From: Clostridiales bacterium
GTDB taxonomy: Bacteria; Bacillota; Clostridia; Saccharofermentanales; Saccharofermentanaceae
DNA length: 64,000 bases
Direction: 5' to 3'
Assembly (NCBI GenBank): GCA_017617995.1
Contig: JAFZVE010000011.1
Location: forward strand, 1 to 64,000
Shown here: piece after piece, positions 1 to 8,545 of the stretch
Layout: each line of letters begins with the position of its first letter
Numbering within the stretch: position 1 is the stretch's first letter
Translations under genes and position numbers: made by a program
Notes under the pieces: generated by a model
What the model was told of the DNA's origin: nothing
Seen by the model: the letters and a program-made list of their open reading frames with translations, nothing else
Database searches by the model: none

Positions 1-119
1 TCTTCACCCAGTCCACGGATCTCAATGCCTGCGTAGCCAAGGTCATGGGCCATCGGATAGATGTCCTTCCAGGACCACTCGGGGCATGCCAGTGTGGAAA
101 ATGCCAGTTTCATAGCCAT
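1..119 (-). CDS. TIM-barrel sugar isomerase/epimerase-like protein, N-terminal fragment
   Basis: Only the first 39 codons are inside the window; the gene runs off the left edge. The ATG at 119 is preferred over the one at 113 because GGAGG lies 8 nt upstream of it. The protein begins MAMKLAFSTLACPEWSW and continues to GYAGIEIRG. This is the first strand and the GxxGIEIR second strand typical of xylose-isomerase-like TIM barrels (AP endonuclease 2 family). No metal ligands or catalytic residues are visible yet, so the substrate cannot be named. Confidence 0.7.
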   Translation of the reverse strand, partial: MAMKLAFSTLACPEWSWKDIYPMAHDLGYAGIEIRGLGE

Positions 120-320
120 TTCGAAAACCTCCGGTTAAAAAAGCCGTGATACTCTTACGCAGGATATCACAGCATAGTTTCATTTAACGGGATTAGCATA
201 CACCCAAAGATTTAGAAAAGAAACGGGCAAACCGTGCTTTTGCCGAAAGAAGGCAAAAAAGCGGAAGAAAAAGCAAACTACTATGACCTTGGGGGTGGTT
301 TCGGGTGTGCTTTCACGCAT

Positions 321-360
321 GAAAAAGCACCTGCCCTCATATTTCGAGGACAGGTGCGGG
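321..360 (-). terminator. Intrinsic terminator of the GGDEF/EAL gene
   Basis: Read leftward, a 12-bp stem (GCACCTGTCCTC with GAGGGCAGGTGC, one G-T pair) is followed directly by TTTTTC. It lies 20-60 nt beyond the stop codon of the diguanylate cyclase/phosphodiesterase gene. Confidence 0.85.
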
Positions 361-380
361 ATTTCATCGTTTCATTTCGA

Positions 381-2249
381 TCAGGCGTCTCTATGTGCGA
401 AAAGCTGTCCGACTTCGCTCTCGATGACCGGGCGGCCCCAGATGTTGCCCTGTACAAAATCGCACTGGTATTTCGTCAGGATATCGAGCTGTCTTCTGTC
501 ATCCACACCTTCTGCGACGACCCGGATCTTCATCTGATGCACGAGGCCGATGATGGAGCCGACCATGAGGCGCTGGGCATTCTTCATCGGAAGCTCGTCG
601 ACGAAGGACTTATCGATCTTCAGAACGTTGATCGGGAGCTGCTGGAGATAATTGAGGGACGAATAGCCGGTGCCGAAGTCGTCGAGTGCGACGGAGATAC
701 CGAGCTCGGAGATCTCTTTGAGTACTTTTACGGCATATTCGACATTGGATACCATGATGGACTCCGTAACTTCAAATTCGAGGTTCTTCGGGTCGATCCC
801 GGTCTTCTTGATGATGCGTCGTACAGACTGGACGAACATCGGGGACATCAGCTGAACTGCGGAGATATTAACGGACATGACACCGTCCCAGCCATACTCG
901 TCCTTGATGCGGAGCAGAGTCTCACATGCTGTCTCAAGTACCCACTCGCCAAGAGGAACAATGAATCCGACAGACTCGGCAACCGGGATGAATTCACCCG
1001 GGCTGACCTCGCCGAACTTCTCGGAGTTCCAGCGGCAGAGTGCCTCAAATCCTCTGAGTTTTCTCTCTTTCATGTCATACTGCGGCTGGAAGCACAAGTA
1101 CAGTTCGTCGTTCTTGATCGCGCTCAAGAGGCGGCTCTCGTACTTCATCTTCCGCATGATGTCGTCCTTCATTTCCTTCTTGTAGAACTGCACCATGTTG
1201 CGGCCGTATTCCTTCGCCTTATACATCGCGGTCTCGGCGCACTTGACCATCTCAGCCGAAGTGGTCGCGTCCTGCGGGAAGAAGGAAACACCGAAGCTCG
1301 CGGTGACCTTGTACTCGGAATCTTCAATCGTAAACGGATGCGAGAAGGAATCTCTGAGCATCTCGACATAGTTGAGCATATCTTCATCGGAGAACTGGCG
1401 CTGCACAACGATGGCAAATTCATCTCCGCCCCAGCGGCCGATCATGTCCTCGGAATCGATCGTGGTGGTTAGACGTCCGGCTACAGCCTGAAGGATACTG
1501 TCGCCGAGCTTATGACCCATCGAGTCATTGATGACCTTGAAGTTATCGAGATCCACATAGATCAGGGCAAAGGGCATCTTCTTATGAGACAGAAGGCTGA
1601 TAAGAAGATCCATACGGTCGATCACCTTTACGCGGTTCGGAAGACCCGTCACGGTGTCGAAGTGATTCATCTGATAGAGGCGTTCCTCGTTATCCTTCAT
1701 GGCACGGTTGTACTCGGAAAGGAGAGTATTCTGACGCTTCGTCTCTTCTTCTCTGATCTTAAGGTCGTTGTTCGCCTGTTCGAGTTCTTCAGTCTTACTG
1801 GCCACACGCTCGATCTCGATCGCGACCCGGCGGTTATACGCCAGGATGATCGCCACGATCACGAGGCCGAGAGCGGTGGTTGCCAGACCATTGATCGCGT
1901 AATTATCCTGAAAACGGAAGAGCACAAAAACTGTGGCGACGAGCTGAAGTACAGTTACGATCAGTACGGCGTAGAAGCCTTTCGTATTCAGGGACTGGAC
2001 GATCAGTACGGAAAGGAGAAGCTGTACGATCGTGAAGACACCTCGAACCGGCATGAGAAATTCAAATTCAGGAACGGTCGCTACCAGTGGATTGAGAACG
2101 GCGAAGAAGCCGAATGCCAGAACGAATATGATTATCTTGATTGCTGCGAACCGTTGTCCGACTTCCGGGTGAAGATTCGAATCAACAAATCTCTCTGCAA
2201 ATGATACCTCACCCTTCTTTGCTACCTTGTTCTCACTTTCTTGATCCAT
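381..2249 (-). CDS. Membrane GGDEF-EAL cyclic-di-GMP turnover protein
   Basis: A 622-residue membrane protein predicted to make and/or degrade cyclic di-GMP. From the N terminus it has about four to five hydrophobic segments (roughly residues 35-140), a coiled coil (about 140-195), a GGDEF domain with an intact GGDEF signature near 274, and an EAL domain. The EAL part has FEALCRW near 401, the VTES glutamate, and DDFGTGYSSLNYL followed by LPINVLKID. Both active sites look complete. There is no recognisable periplasmic sensor, so the signal may be sensed by the membrane segments. The ATG at 2249 has AAGGGG upstream; the frame stays open further upstream but without a ribosome site. It is monocistronic, with its own terminator. 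Confidence 0.9.
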   Translation of the reverse strand: MDQESENKVAKKGEVSFAERFVDSNLHPEVGQRFAAIKIIIFVLAFGFFAVLNPLVATVPEFEFLMPVRGVFTIVQLLLSVLIVQSLNTKGFYAVLIVTVLQLVATVFVLFRFQDNYAINGLATTALGLVIVAIILAYNRRVAIEIERVASKTEELEQANNDLKIREEETKRQNTLLSEYNRAMKDNEERLYQMNHFDTVTGLPNRVKVIDRMDLLISLLSHKKMPFALIYVDLDNFKVINDSMGHKLGDSILQAVAGRLTTTIDSEDMIGRWGGDEFAIVVQRQFSDEDMLNYVEMLRDSFSHPFTIEDSEYKVTASFGVSFFPQDATTSAEMVKCAETAMYKAKEYGRNMVQFYKKEMKDDIMRKMKYESRLLSAIKNDELYLCFQPQYDMKERKLRGFEALCRWNSEKFGEVSPGEFIPVAESVGFIVPLGEWVLETACETLLRIKDEYGWDGVMSVNISAVQLMSPMFVQSVRRIIKKTGIDPKNLEFEVTESIMVSNVEYAVKVLKEISELGISVALDDFGTGYSSLNYLQQLPINVLKIDKSFVDELPMKNAQRLMVGSIIGLVHQMKIRVVAEGVDDRRQLDILTKYQCDFVQGNIWGRPVIESEVGQLFAHRDA

Positions 2250-2407
2250 ATTGCGCCCCTTTACCACCCAAGAATAACTAGCATCCTCTATTATGCACGA
2301 TTTTTCACGATATTGCACGGGTTTTGTGCGAAACCCCCTACTAGATGTTATAATTTTTCACGTGCATAGTAAATGCAAAGAATTTGATATTTGGGGAGCG
2401 CACACGA

Positions 2408-3055
2408 ATGTTTCTACCAAAAGCAGCGATTTTCGATCTGGACGGGACTCTTCTCGATTCGATGTGGGTCTGGAAGAAGATCGACGCCGAATTCCTCGAA
2501 CGTCGCGGCCATCAGGTCACGCAGGATTATACGGATGCCATCAAGGCGATGGGCTGGGAAGAAGGAGCACGCTACACGATCGAGCGTTATGGCCTCTCCG
2601 AGACGATACAGCAGGTCATCGATGCCTGGTTCGATATGTCCGAGGAGTATTACCGTTCCCATATCCCCATGAAGCCCGGTGCCAGGGAATATCTTTCCTT
2701 GCTGCATGAACAGGGTGTACCTATGGCCATTGCCACCTCGATGGAACCGCAGAAGAACATCGAAGTTGTGCTGCGGGCCAATGGCATCTATGACTTCTTT
2801 CAGAACATCACGATGAATTCCGAGGTGACCCGCGGGAAAGGATTCCCGGATATCTATCTTCTTGCCGCTTCCCGTCTTGGGACCGATCCGTCCGACTGTG
2901 CCGTCTTCGAGGATATTCTCGCCGCGATCCGTGGCGCATCAAGCGGCGGCTTTCAGACTGTCGGAATCTATGACGACATCTCCGAGGGCGAGTGGCCGGC
3001 AATACAAAAAGAAGCAACTCTCGCCGTGCGTTCGTGGCGAGAGTTGCTGGAATAG
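2408..3055 (+). CDS. HAD-superfamily hydrolase, beta-phosphoglucomutase-like
   Basis: A 215-residue HAD subfamily IA protein, probably a small-molecule phosphatase or phosphomutase. Motif I is DLDGTLLDS near residue 12. A helical cap follows, then motif II ATSMEP, a lysine in TRGKGFPD, and motif IV as FEDILAAIRGA; the last normally reads FEDS, so Ile replaces the usual Ser. The ATG at 2408 is chosen because GGGGAG lies 9 nt upstream. A TATAAT at 2349-2354 is a plausible -10 with a weak -35. The substrate cannot be read from sequence. Confidence 0.85.
   Translation: MFLPKAAIFDLDGTLLDSMWVWKKIDAEFLERRGHQVTQDYTDAIKAMGWEEGARYTIERYGLSETIQQVIDAWFDMSEEYYRSHIPMKPGAREYLSLLHEQGVPMAIATSMEPQKNIEVVLRANGIYDFFQNITMNSEVTRGKGFPDIYLLAASRLGTDPSDCAVFEDILAAIRGASSGGFQTVGIYDDISEGEWPAIQKEATLAVRSWRELLE
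3014..3046 (+). terminator. Inverted repeat at the 3' end of the HAD gene, possible terminator
   Basis: A perfect 11-bp inverted repeat (CAACTCTCGCC and GGCGAGAGTTG) with an 11-nt loop lies inside the last codons of the HAD gene. The T-rich stretch GTTCTTTTC starts only about 9 nt after the stem, so termination is plausible but not classical. Confidence 0.45.
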
Positions 3056-3078
3056 TTCTTTTCAATACTATTCGGCTA

Positions 3079-3528
3079 TCAATAGTACTGATCTCCGTAG
3101 CCTGTCGGCAGGATCGCGATGATCCATGCGAGAACGAATCCCGCGACCGGAAGCACATATACCAGTCCGATCCATTTCGTAAGTCCGATGTCATTCAGGC
3201 GCCGGACAAATGCGGACAGATTGATAAAGGTTACGATCGCCAGTGTGATAAACCAGCATATTCGGGCCGCGCCGGTAAGCTGCATGATGTTCATCGGATT
3301 CAGGATCTCCATCCAGGACTCACCCGGCATCGCCATATTCGCCTTCAGTCCCAGAAGCATAATCACCATCGAGACCGTGATCGTCAGTGCCGTGTAGCAG
3401 GCACTGCAGATGTAAAATGGCCAGCGCTGGATCGATCCGGTCTTCCAGTTGAACATGTCCGCACCGAACTCGACAAAATCATCGACGTCGATGACATCGA
3501 ACATACGGCCCATTGTATTAAGTGGCAT
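3079..3528 (-). CDS. DUF805 membrane protein
   Basis: A 149-residue integral membrane protein. It shows the family pattern of an N-terminal amphipathic stretch (FNWKTGSIQRWPFY), hydrophobic helices, the motif FVRRLNDIGLTKW before a further membrane pair, and a short polar tail. DUF805 proteins have no settled function. GGAGGAG lies 6 nt before the ATG. It is convergent with the HAD gene and stands alone. Confidence 0.85.
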   Translation of the reverse strand: MPLNTMGRMFDVIDVDDFVEFGADMFNWKTGSIQRWPFYICSACYTALTITVSMVIMLLGLKANMAMPGESWMEILNPMNIMQLTGAARICWFITLAIVTFINLSAFVRRLNDIGLTKWIGLVYVLPVAGFVLAWIIAILPTGYGDQYY

Positions 3529-3988
3529 AGAAATCTCCTCCCTTTCCTATTACCAAGCACTCATGAATATATCCGACGAAAATGCAATTCTCTCACATCC
3601 AGACCCGTGCATATTCTCCGCGCAATTATTCAACCTTGCTTCCCTTGTCTAAGTTGAAATAAACCTAAAACCGTCTTATTCATATTACCATATCTCCCCC
3701 GAGTTCTCCATACTCAAGGAGACTCAAAATAGGGTTGCTGAAGCGAAAAGCTAAGTTCCACTTCAGGTGGCACAAAAGGAAGTCAGTCTTACAGGAAGTT
3801 CCACTTGAAGTAAACTTGCTTTCACAGAAACGACAAAACGACGACGATTGTCGAGAATTGTCTGAAACATAACCGTTTTCACATGGCAGACTATACATAG
3901 GTATCCGGAACACGAAAAATGCCAGATAAAGGATCTTGGTAATAACAGTCGACAGATAAATGATCAATCATCTAGAAAGAGAGAAAAA
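3529..3988. other. AT-rich intergenic region with short repeats
   Basis: I see no convincing gene in these 460 nt. An open frame on the minus strand has no ribosome site and an implausible protein. The region holds an imperfect direct repeat AAGTTCCACTT at 3753 and 3796, the first overlapping a small CCACTTCAGGTGG hairpin. The drop in GC starts here and continues through the next gene, consistent with a transferred patch. Confidence 0.5.
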
Positions 3989-4783
3989 ATGCTTGCTGCA
4001 GAATTCCACAAAACAGCACTATTTCTCCGAGGAAAGCGATTGGCTCTTCTCAGAGGCAAACTGCAAACCATTCCCCATATTTCTATCGGAAAGCGAAAAG
4101 GAAAGGAATCATATGTCGATGTCATACGTATATATGGAGTCAAGGACGGAAGTGGAAAGAAAACCGTTCTGCACCAGTTTGATATCGACTCAAAACAAGC
4201 AAAAACTTTAATTGCATCTTTGATTCAGCGGGAAAGTATCGAGAAAAAGCTTTCGGAATTGAGATTTCGGGATGTGCTCGATGATGAGAAATGTAGCATT
4301 ATTCAAAAGTGCTCTGCTGTCGGAGGAAATGATGCACGCTTCTCAAAAGCAGAGTTTGATAAGTTAGTCGAGCTGAATGAGGAACACCCCCTGAAAGAAC
4401 ATTACTTCGATGGACATATTTTCCGTTCAAAATCAGAAATGATTGTGGCCCAGTTCATCAAATCTATGGGGCTGGAGTATAAGTATGAAGTTATCGTTCA
4501 CATCGGTGATCAGGTCTACTATACGGATTTTGCCGTGTATTGTCCGGAGACAGGGCGCTTTTTCCTGATAGAGCATCTCGGGATGATGTCTAAGGATTCT
4601 TATCGCATGAAAAACTTCGCAAAAATCACTAACTATACTATGAATGGCTATATCGAAGGGCTAGATGTTCTTTTCATAATTGAACATGGAGATGGACGTT
4701 TCTCTGCAGATGCAATTTGTGGGAAAATCCTCGGTGTGATTGCAGCTCAAGCAAGATCGATTGCTGCAGCTTCGGTATTCTGA
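3989..4783 (+). CDS. Predicted restriction-endonuclease-like fold protein
   Basis: A 264-residue protein of no family I can name. The C-terminal half has the spacing of a PD-(D/E)XK-like nuclease core: FRSKSEMIVAQFI (helix with Glu), then YYTDFAVYCPETGRFFLIEHLG. This gives Asp and Glu on adjacent strands, but with EH where EXK is normal. The N-terminal 120 residues are basic and mixed alpha/beta. The ribosome site is weak (AGAGAG). Codon use is AT-richer than the flanking genes. It is followed directly by three 70-bp tandem repeats, so gene and repeats may form one acquired unit. Nuclease activity is an inference from spacing only. Confidence 0.6.
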   Translation: MLAAEFHKTALFLRGKRLALLRGKLQTIPHISIGKRKGKESYVDVIRIYGVKDGSGKKTVLHQFDIDSKQAKTLIASLIQRESIEKKLSELRFRDVLDDEKCSIIQKCSAVGGNDARFSKAEFDKLVELNEEHPLKEHYFDGHIFRSKSEMIVAQFIKSMGLEYKYEVIVHIGDQVYYTDFAVYCPETGRFFLIEHLGMMSKDSYRMKNFAKITNYTMNGYIEGLDVLFIIEHGDGRFSADAICGKILGVIAAQARSIAAASVF

Positions 4784-4804
4784 GGTACTCGGTTATGTAC
4801 GTTA

Positions 4805-4998
4805 TTCGATTTCTATTCGATTTTTCTTGTAGAAAATCAAACAATATGTCAAATACATATCTTGAAAGTACATCGTTTGATTTCTGTTTGATTTTTTTGC
4901 GCAGAAATCAAAAGAATTATCGAATACTCCTTTCGGAAACGTATATTTGATTCCCGTTCGATTCTCACATGCAGAAAATCGAACATATTTCAAAGTGT
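4805..4998. repeat. Three degenerate 70-bp tandem repeats with internal inverted repeats
   Basis: Three units start near 4805, 4876 and 4946, with periods of 71 and 70 nt. Each begins with a doubled TTYGATTYY-N-TTYGATT motif followed by an inverted copy (AGAAAATCAAA, AGAAATCAAA, AGAAAATCGAA), so every unit can form a hairpin. They fill the gap between the nuclease-fold gene and the DUF2752 gene. Confidence 0.8.
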
Positions 4999-5000
4999 TA

Positions 5001-5525
5001 TCACCAGTACCCTGCCATATCGCCGAGGAAGTCCCACTTAAAGAGAACCAGTGCGAGGTTGCGGATGATGAAAAACCCGATCACCACGACAAGGATGCCC
5101 CACATCTCCCATTGGTAGAGGAGTTTCCAGCGACGGGAACTTCCTGTCATCATGTCGCCATTCTCTTGTTTTTGAACATCCGCTGTCGAACGATGCAGTT
5201 CCCGGCAGCAAACTACGTTATGGAGAAAAGCGACCCAGATCCGAAGAAGAAGGATCGCCGTATAGAGCGGTATCGGGTTGGCAAGAAATGACCGGATGGG
5301 ATCGAACTGCAGAAGATACTTCACCGCGCGCGTGCCACCGCAGCCCGGACAATATAGATGAAGTGTCTGCGAGAAGCCACATGGTCCCTCTTGAAAAGCA
5401 ACGTCGCTTCCTTTCGTTTTCAGATACCAGGCGAAGAAAAAGGCAGTAACCAGAACCAGGGTCATCCCCAGAAATCCGAGCCACTGCCGATTCTCTTTCT
5501 TAATACCGATACGCATCCGGAGCAC
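5001..5525 (-). CDS. DUF2752 membrane protein
   Basis: A protein of up to 174 residues recognised by the DUF2752 signature CPGCGGTRAV (near residue 60) next to hydrophobic helices. There are about four membrane segments. The function of the family is not established; the paired Cys suggests metal or redox chemistry. The start is uncertain: GTG at 5525 is 6 nt after the stop of the upstream gene, while ATG at 5516 is the alternative. Neither has a good ribosome site, so translation is probably coupled to the upstream zinc-ribbon gene. Confidence 0.8.
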   Translation of the reverse strand: MLRMRIGIKKENRQWLGFLGMTLVLVTAFFFAWYLKTKGSDVAFQEGPCGFSQTLHLYCPGCGGTRAVKYLLQFDPIRSFLANPIPLYTAILLLRIWVAFLHNVVCCRELHRSTADVQKQENGDMMTGSSRRWKLLYQWEMWGILVVVIGFFIIRNLALVLFKWDFLGDMAGYW

Positions 5526-5531
5526 GAAGAA

Positions 5532-6251
5532 TCAGAAGCAGATCGCGATGCTGCCGATGCCGCATGTCGTCGCTGCACACATAAAGTCGAAGAACAGCTG
5601 CACGACCAGCGCGGAGAGGCCCAGGATCCATCCCACCATGCCCAACGTCTTCTTACTGCCGTTATTCGCATGGCCGATGATGCCCAGCACGATCGCCGCA
5701 ACACTTACGAGGTAGAGAGGATTCAAGAAGAAGCCCAAGATACCAAATACCAGAGCCAGTACACATACATTCTCATAATCCGGTCTGTTTCCGCGCAGAA
5801 GCTGCTGCTGATACGCTGCCTGATCCTTCGCATTAAAAGGTACGGTATTGGCGGGTTCGTAGTACTGGGAGTTCGGTCCCTGCGACGCGACATAGGGCTG
5901 TGGCTGTGGCGCCTGGCCCTGCGCAGAAGCGCCACCCTGCGATGCGGAATATGTACCACCCTGCTGTCCGGCCGCAGGCGCCGTCGGAACCAGTGCTACC
6001 GGTGCCAGCGTCTCAGCTGGAGGCGGGGTGATCGATCCGGTCGTGGATGTCGGGATCGTGCCCGTGGTAACCGGTGTCAGGATCTCTTCTTTCTTATCGG
6101 ATGCGGAAGAAGCGGCCTCACTTGTCGCACCTGCATCCACATCTGAAGCCGAAGCCGCAGGAGTCGCGGACACTTCCAGTGCATTTCCGCAGTTCGCGCA
6201 GAACTGCATGCCATCCGGATTCTCATGATTACAAAGTTTGCAAATTGCCAT
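5532..6251 (-). CDS. Zinc-ribbon protein with DUF4190-like membrane domain
   Basis: A 239-residue protein in three parts: an N-terminal zinc ribbon (CKLCNHENPDGMQFCANCG), a Pro/Ala/Gln-rich linker of about 130 residues, and a C-terminal pair of membrane helices resembling DUF4190 (VLALVFGILGFFLNPLYLVS and VGWILGLSALVVQLFF). The last few residues include CAATTCG. Such proteins are common, poorly understood Firmicutes membrane proteins. It forms a two-gene unit with the DUF2752 gene, which itself carries a CxxC motif. Confidence 0.8.
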   Translation of the reverse strand: MAICKLCNHENPDGMQFCANCGNALEVSATPAASASDVDAGATSEAASSASDKKEEILTPVTTGTIPTSTTGSITPPPAETLAPVALVPTAPAAGQQGGTYSASQGGASAQGQAPQPQPYVASQGPNSQYYEPANTVPFNAKDQAAYQQQLLRGNRPDYENVCVLALVFGILGFFLNPLYLVSVAAIVLGIIGHANNGSKKTLGMVGWILGLSALVVQLFFDFMCAATTCGIGSIAICF

Positions 6252-6341
6252 TTTCTTTCTCCCTTCAAAACGTCAGATGGAGATCTCTCTCCTCCAAATC
6301 TGTTTCTCCGATAATATAATCACACGAACTCCGGAAATCAT

Positions 6342-6373
6342 ACAGTGCTTTTCGCGCGGAAAAAGCACGCTGT
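6342..6373. repeat. Hairpin built from an inverted pair of the AAAAGCAC motif
   Basis: CAGTGCTTTT at 6343 and AAAAGCAC at 6361 face each other and form a stem of about 12 bp (one bulge) around CGCGCGG. It lies between the UPF0371 stop and the zinc-ribbon gene, where a leftward terminator would be expected, though no long T tract follows. Confidence 0.7.
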
Positions 6374-6395
6374 AATCCCGTATTGTTCAGAAATA

Positions 6396-7880
6396 TTACT
6401 TGTTGTACAGTTTCTTCTTCTGGTACTCCGGCTCGCAGGTGATGTTCACGCCGAGCTTTCTGAATACGCCCTCGTCTACGTTCGACAGGATCGTCGTGGA
6501 GTGTGCGTCACTGTGACGGAGGTTGTTGATCTGCTGCATCGCGATCTCGGCAACCGGGTTCGTCGCCGCGCTCATCGCCAGCGCGATCAGCACCTCATCG
6601 GTGTGAAGCCGCGGGTTTCTGTTGCCCATGTGGTTGATCTTCAGATCCTGGATCGGCTCGATGACATTGGGCGAGATGAGCGGGATCTCATGCTGGATAC
6701 CGCCGAGGACCTTCAGTGCATTCAGCAAAACAGCGGCCGATGCGCCGAGGAATTCAGAGTTCTTACCGGTCACGATCTGGCCGTCCGGGAGCTCAAGCGC
6801 TACCGCCGGACCATGTGTCGACTCGGCACGCACCAGAGCGGCGCCGACTACGCGACGGTCGTTGATCTCGATGCCGGACTTATTCATGAGGAGCTCGATC
6901 TTGCTGACATCTGCGCCATCGGAAAGACCCTGACGCACCAGGCACTTCGCCTGATAGTAGCGGCGGATGATCTCCTGCTTGCTGGCCTCGCGGCACGCTT
7001 CATCGTCTACGATGGCAAAGCCCGCCATGTTGACACCCATGTCTGTCGGGCTCTTGTACGGGGACTCGCCGTAGATCTTCTCGAAGATCGCGTTGACGAC
7101 CGGGAAAACCTCTACGTCACGGTTGTAATTAACAGTCGTCTCGCCGTATGCCTCGAGATGGAACGGATCGATCATGTTGACATCGGCCAGGTCCGCGGTC
7201 GCGGCTTCGTAAGCGATATTGACCGGATGATTGAGCGGGATGCTCCAGATCGGGAATGTCTCGAACTTCGCATAGCCGGCCTTGATGCCTCTTCTGTTCT
7301 CGTGATAAAGCTGGGACAGGCAGGTCGCCATCTTTCCGGAACCCGGGCCCGGAGCGGTCACGACGATCAGTGAACGGGTCGTCTCGATGTATTCGTTCTT
7401 GCCGTAGCCCTCGTCACTTACGATGAGCGGGACGTTCATCGGGTAGCCCGCGATCGGATACTGCTTATAGACCTTGATGCCCAGCTGGTGCAATCTCTTA
7501 CTGAATTGCTCGGCCAGAGGCTGGTTGGTGAACTGTGTGATCGTTACGGAGCCGACATACAGGCCGATCTCAGTAAAGGCATCGATCAGGCGGAGCACTT
7601 CCTGGTCGTAGGTGATGCCGAGGTCGCCGCGGCGCTTATTCTTCTCGATGGCGTCTGCGTTGATCGCGATGACGATCTCCGCTTCGTCCTTCAGCTCGAG
7701 AAGCATCTTGACTTTACTATCCGGCTCGAAGCCCGGAAGAACTCGGGAAGCGTGGTAGTCGTCGAAGAGTTTGCCGCCGAATTCCAGATACAGCTTGCCG
7801 CCGAACTGATTGATTCTGTCACGGATCTTCTGCGACTGCATCTGTACGTATTTCTCGTTACTAAAGCCTACCTTAAACAT
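6396..7880 (-). CDS. UPF0371/DUF1846 family protein
   Basis: A protein of about 494 residues matching the DUF1846 (UPF0371) family over its full length. The start reads [19 protein letters not shown], and [21 protein letters not shown] near residue 180 resembles a P-loop-like glycine turn. The family is widespread in Firmicutes and its biochemical role is not settled. The ATG at 7880 is preferred to the GTG at 7889 because AAGGGG lies 10 nt upstream of it and family members begin at this point. A perfect 9-bp hairpin (GAAAACGGA/TCCGTTTTC, 7902-7921) sits in the leader. Confidence 0.9.
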   Translation of the reverse strand: MFKVGFSNEKYVQMQSQKIRDRINQFGGKLYLEFGGKLFDDYHASRVLPGFEPDSKVKMLLELKDEAEIVIAINADAIEKNKRRGDLGITYDQEVLRLIDAFTEIGLYVGSVTITQFTNQPLAEQFSKRLHQLGIKVYKQYPIAGYPMNVPLIVSDEGYGKNEYIETTRSLIVVTAPGPGSGKMATCLSQLYHENRRGIKAGYAKFETFPIWSIPLNHPVNIAYEAATADLADVNMIDPFHLEAYGETTVNYNRDVEVFPVVNAIFEKIYGESPYKSPTDMGVNMAGFAIVDDEACREASKQEIIRRYYQAKCLVRQGLSDGADVSKIELLMNKSGIEINDRRVVGAALVRAESTHGPAVALELPDGQIVTGKNSEFLGASAAVLLNALKVLGGIQHEIPLISPNVIEPIQDLKINHMGNRNPRLHTDEVLIALAMSAATNPVAEIAMQQINNLRHSDAHSTTILSNVDEGVFRKLGVNITCEPEYQKKKLYNK

Positions 7881-7995
7881 ACCTTTCACGCCCCTTTACG
7901 TGGAAAACGGACTTCCGTTTTCTCTGATTTTCCAAAAAAAAAGAACTTCTCTCCATGAAATTTCGAGAAGCTCGTCTGCCTTTTTTAACGGCTCT

Positions 7996-8023
7996 TTGCA
8001 ATTATAACACATTTTGATATGCT
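7996..8023 (+). promoter_or_regulatory. Promoter of the D-aminoacyl-tRNA deacylase gene
   Basis: TTGCAA, a 16-nt spacer and TATGCT, 38 nt upstream of the start codon. Confidence 0.55.
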
Positions 8024-8061
8024 GTCCATATAACATTCCGTCAAAAAGGAGTACATATTTT

Positions 8062-8520
8062 ATGCGTTTTCTGATTCAAAGAGTGACCTCTGCGAGAGTC
8101 GATGTCGAGGGGCAGACAGTGGGCGCGATCGACCACGGATTCCTCGTTTTTATAGGCATCTGTAATACCGATACCCGGGAGATCGCCGACGCTATGGTCA
8201 AGAAACTCCTGGGTCTGCGCATCTTCCGTGACGAGAACGGCAAGACGAATCTGAGCCTTGCTGATGTGGGCGGAAGTCTCCTTCTCATCTCACAGTTTAC
8301 GCTCTATGCCGACTGCCATCACGGCAACCGCCCATCCTTCATCAACGCAGGGGCGCCGGACATGGCCGAGGAGCTCTACGAGTACATCATCGCTTCCTGC
8401 CGTCCTTCTGTAGAAGCACTGGCCACCGGAGTTTTCGGTGCGGATATGGCGGTGTCGATCGAGAACCAGGGACCTTTCACGATCATGCTCGACAGCGAGG
8501 AGATTTTAAAGAAGAAGTAA
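8062..8520 (+). CDS. dtd: D-aminoacyl-tRNA deacylase
   Basis: A 152-residue enzyme that hydrolyses D-amino acids (and glycine) from mischarged tRNAs in the cytoplasm. It carries both family signatures: [17 protein letters not shown] near residue 77 and the [13 protein letters not shown] / [20 protein letters not shown] region with the conserved NxGPFT. Length is typical of Dtd. AAGGAG lies 10 nt before the ATG at 8062; the frame is open further upstream without support. It is monocistronic and convergent with the membrane protein gene downstream. Confidence 0.97.
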   Translation: MRFLIQRVTSARVDVEGQTVGAIDHGFLVFIGICNTDTREIADAMVKKLLGLRIFRDENGKTNLSLADVGGSLLLISQFTLYADCHHGNRPSFINAGAPDMAEELYEYIIASCRPSVEALATGVFGADMAVSIENQGPFTIMLDSEEILKKK

Positions 8521-8545
8521 GGTCATCACGGCCTACCGTAGCCTT

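Noticed and set aside
234-1472. A 412-codon rightward open frame over the GGDEF/EAL gene
   Set aside because: It is the antisense shadow of a clear conserved protein, has no ribosome site and low-complexity composition.
3680-3967. A 95-codon leftward ORF in the AT-rich gap
   Set aside because: No ribosome site, no domain, and it spans the short repeats.
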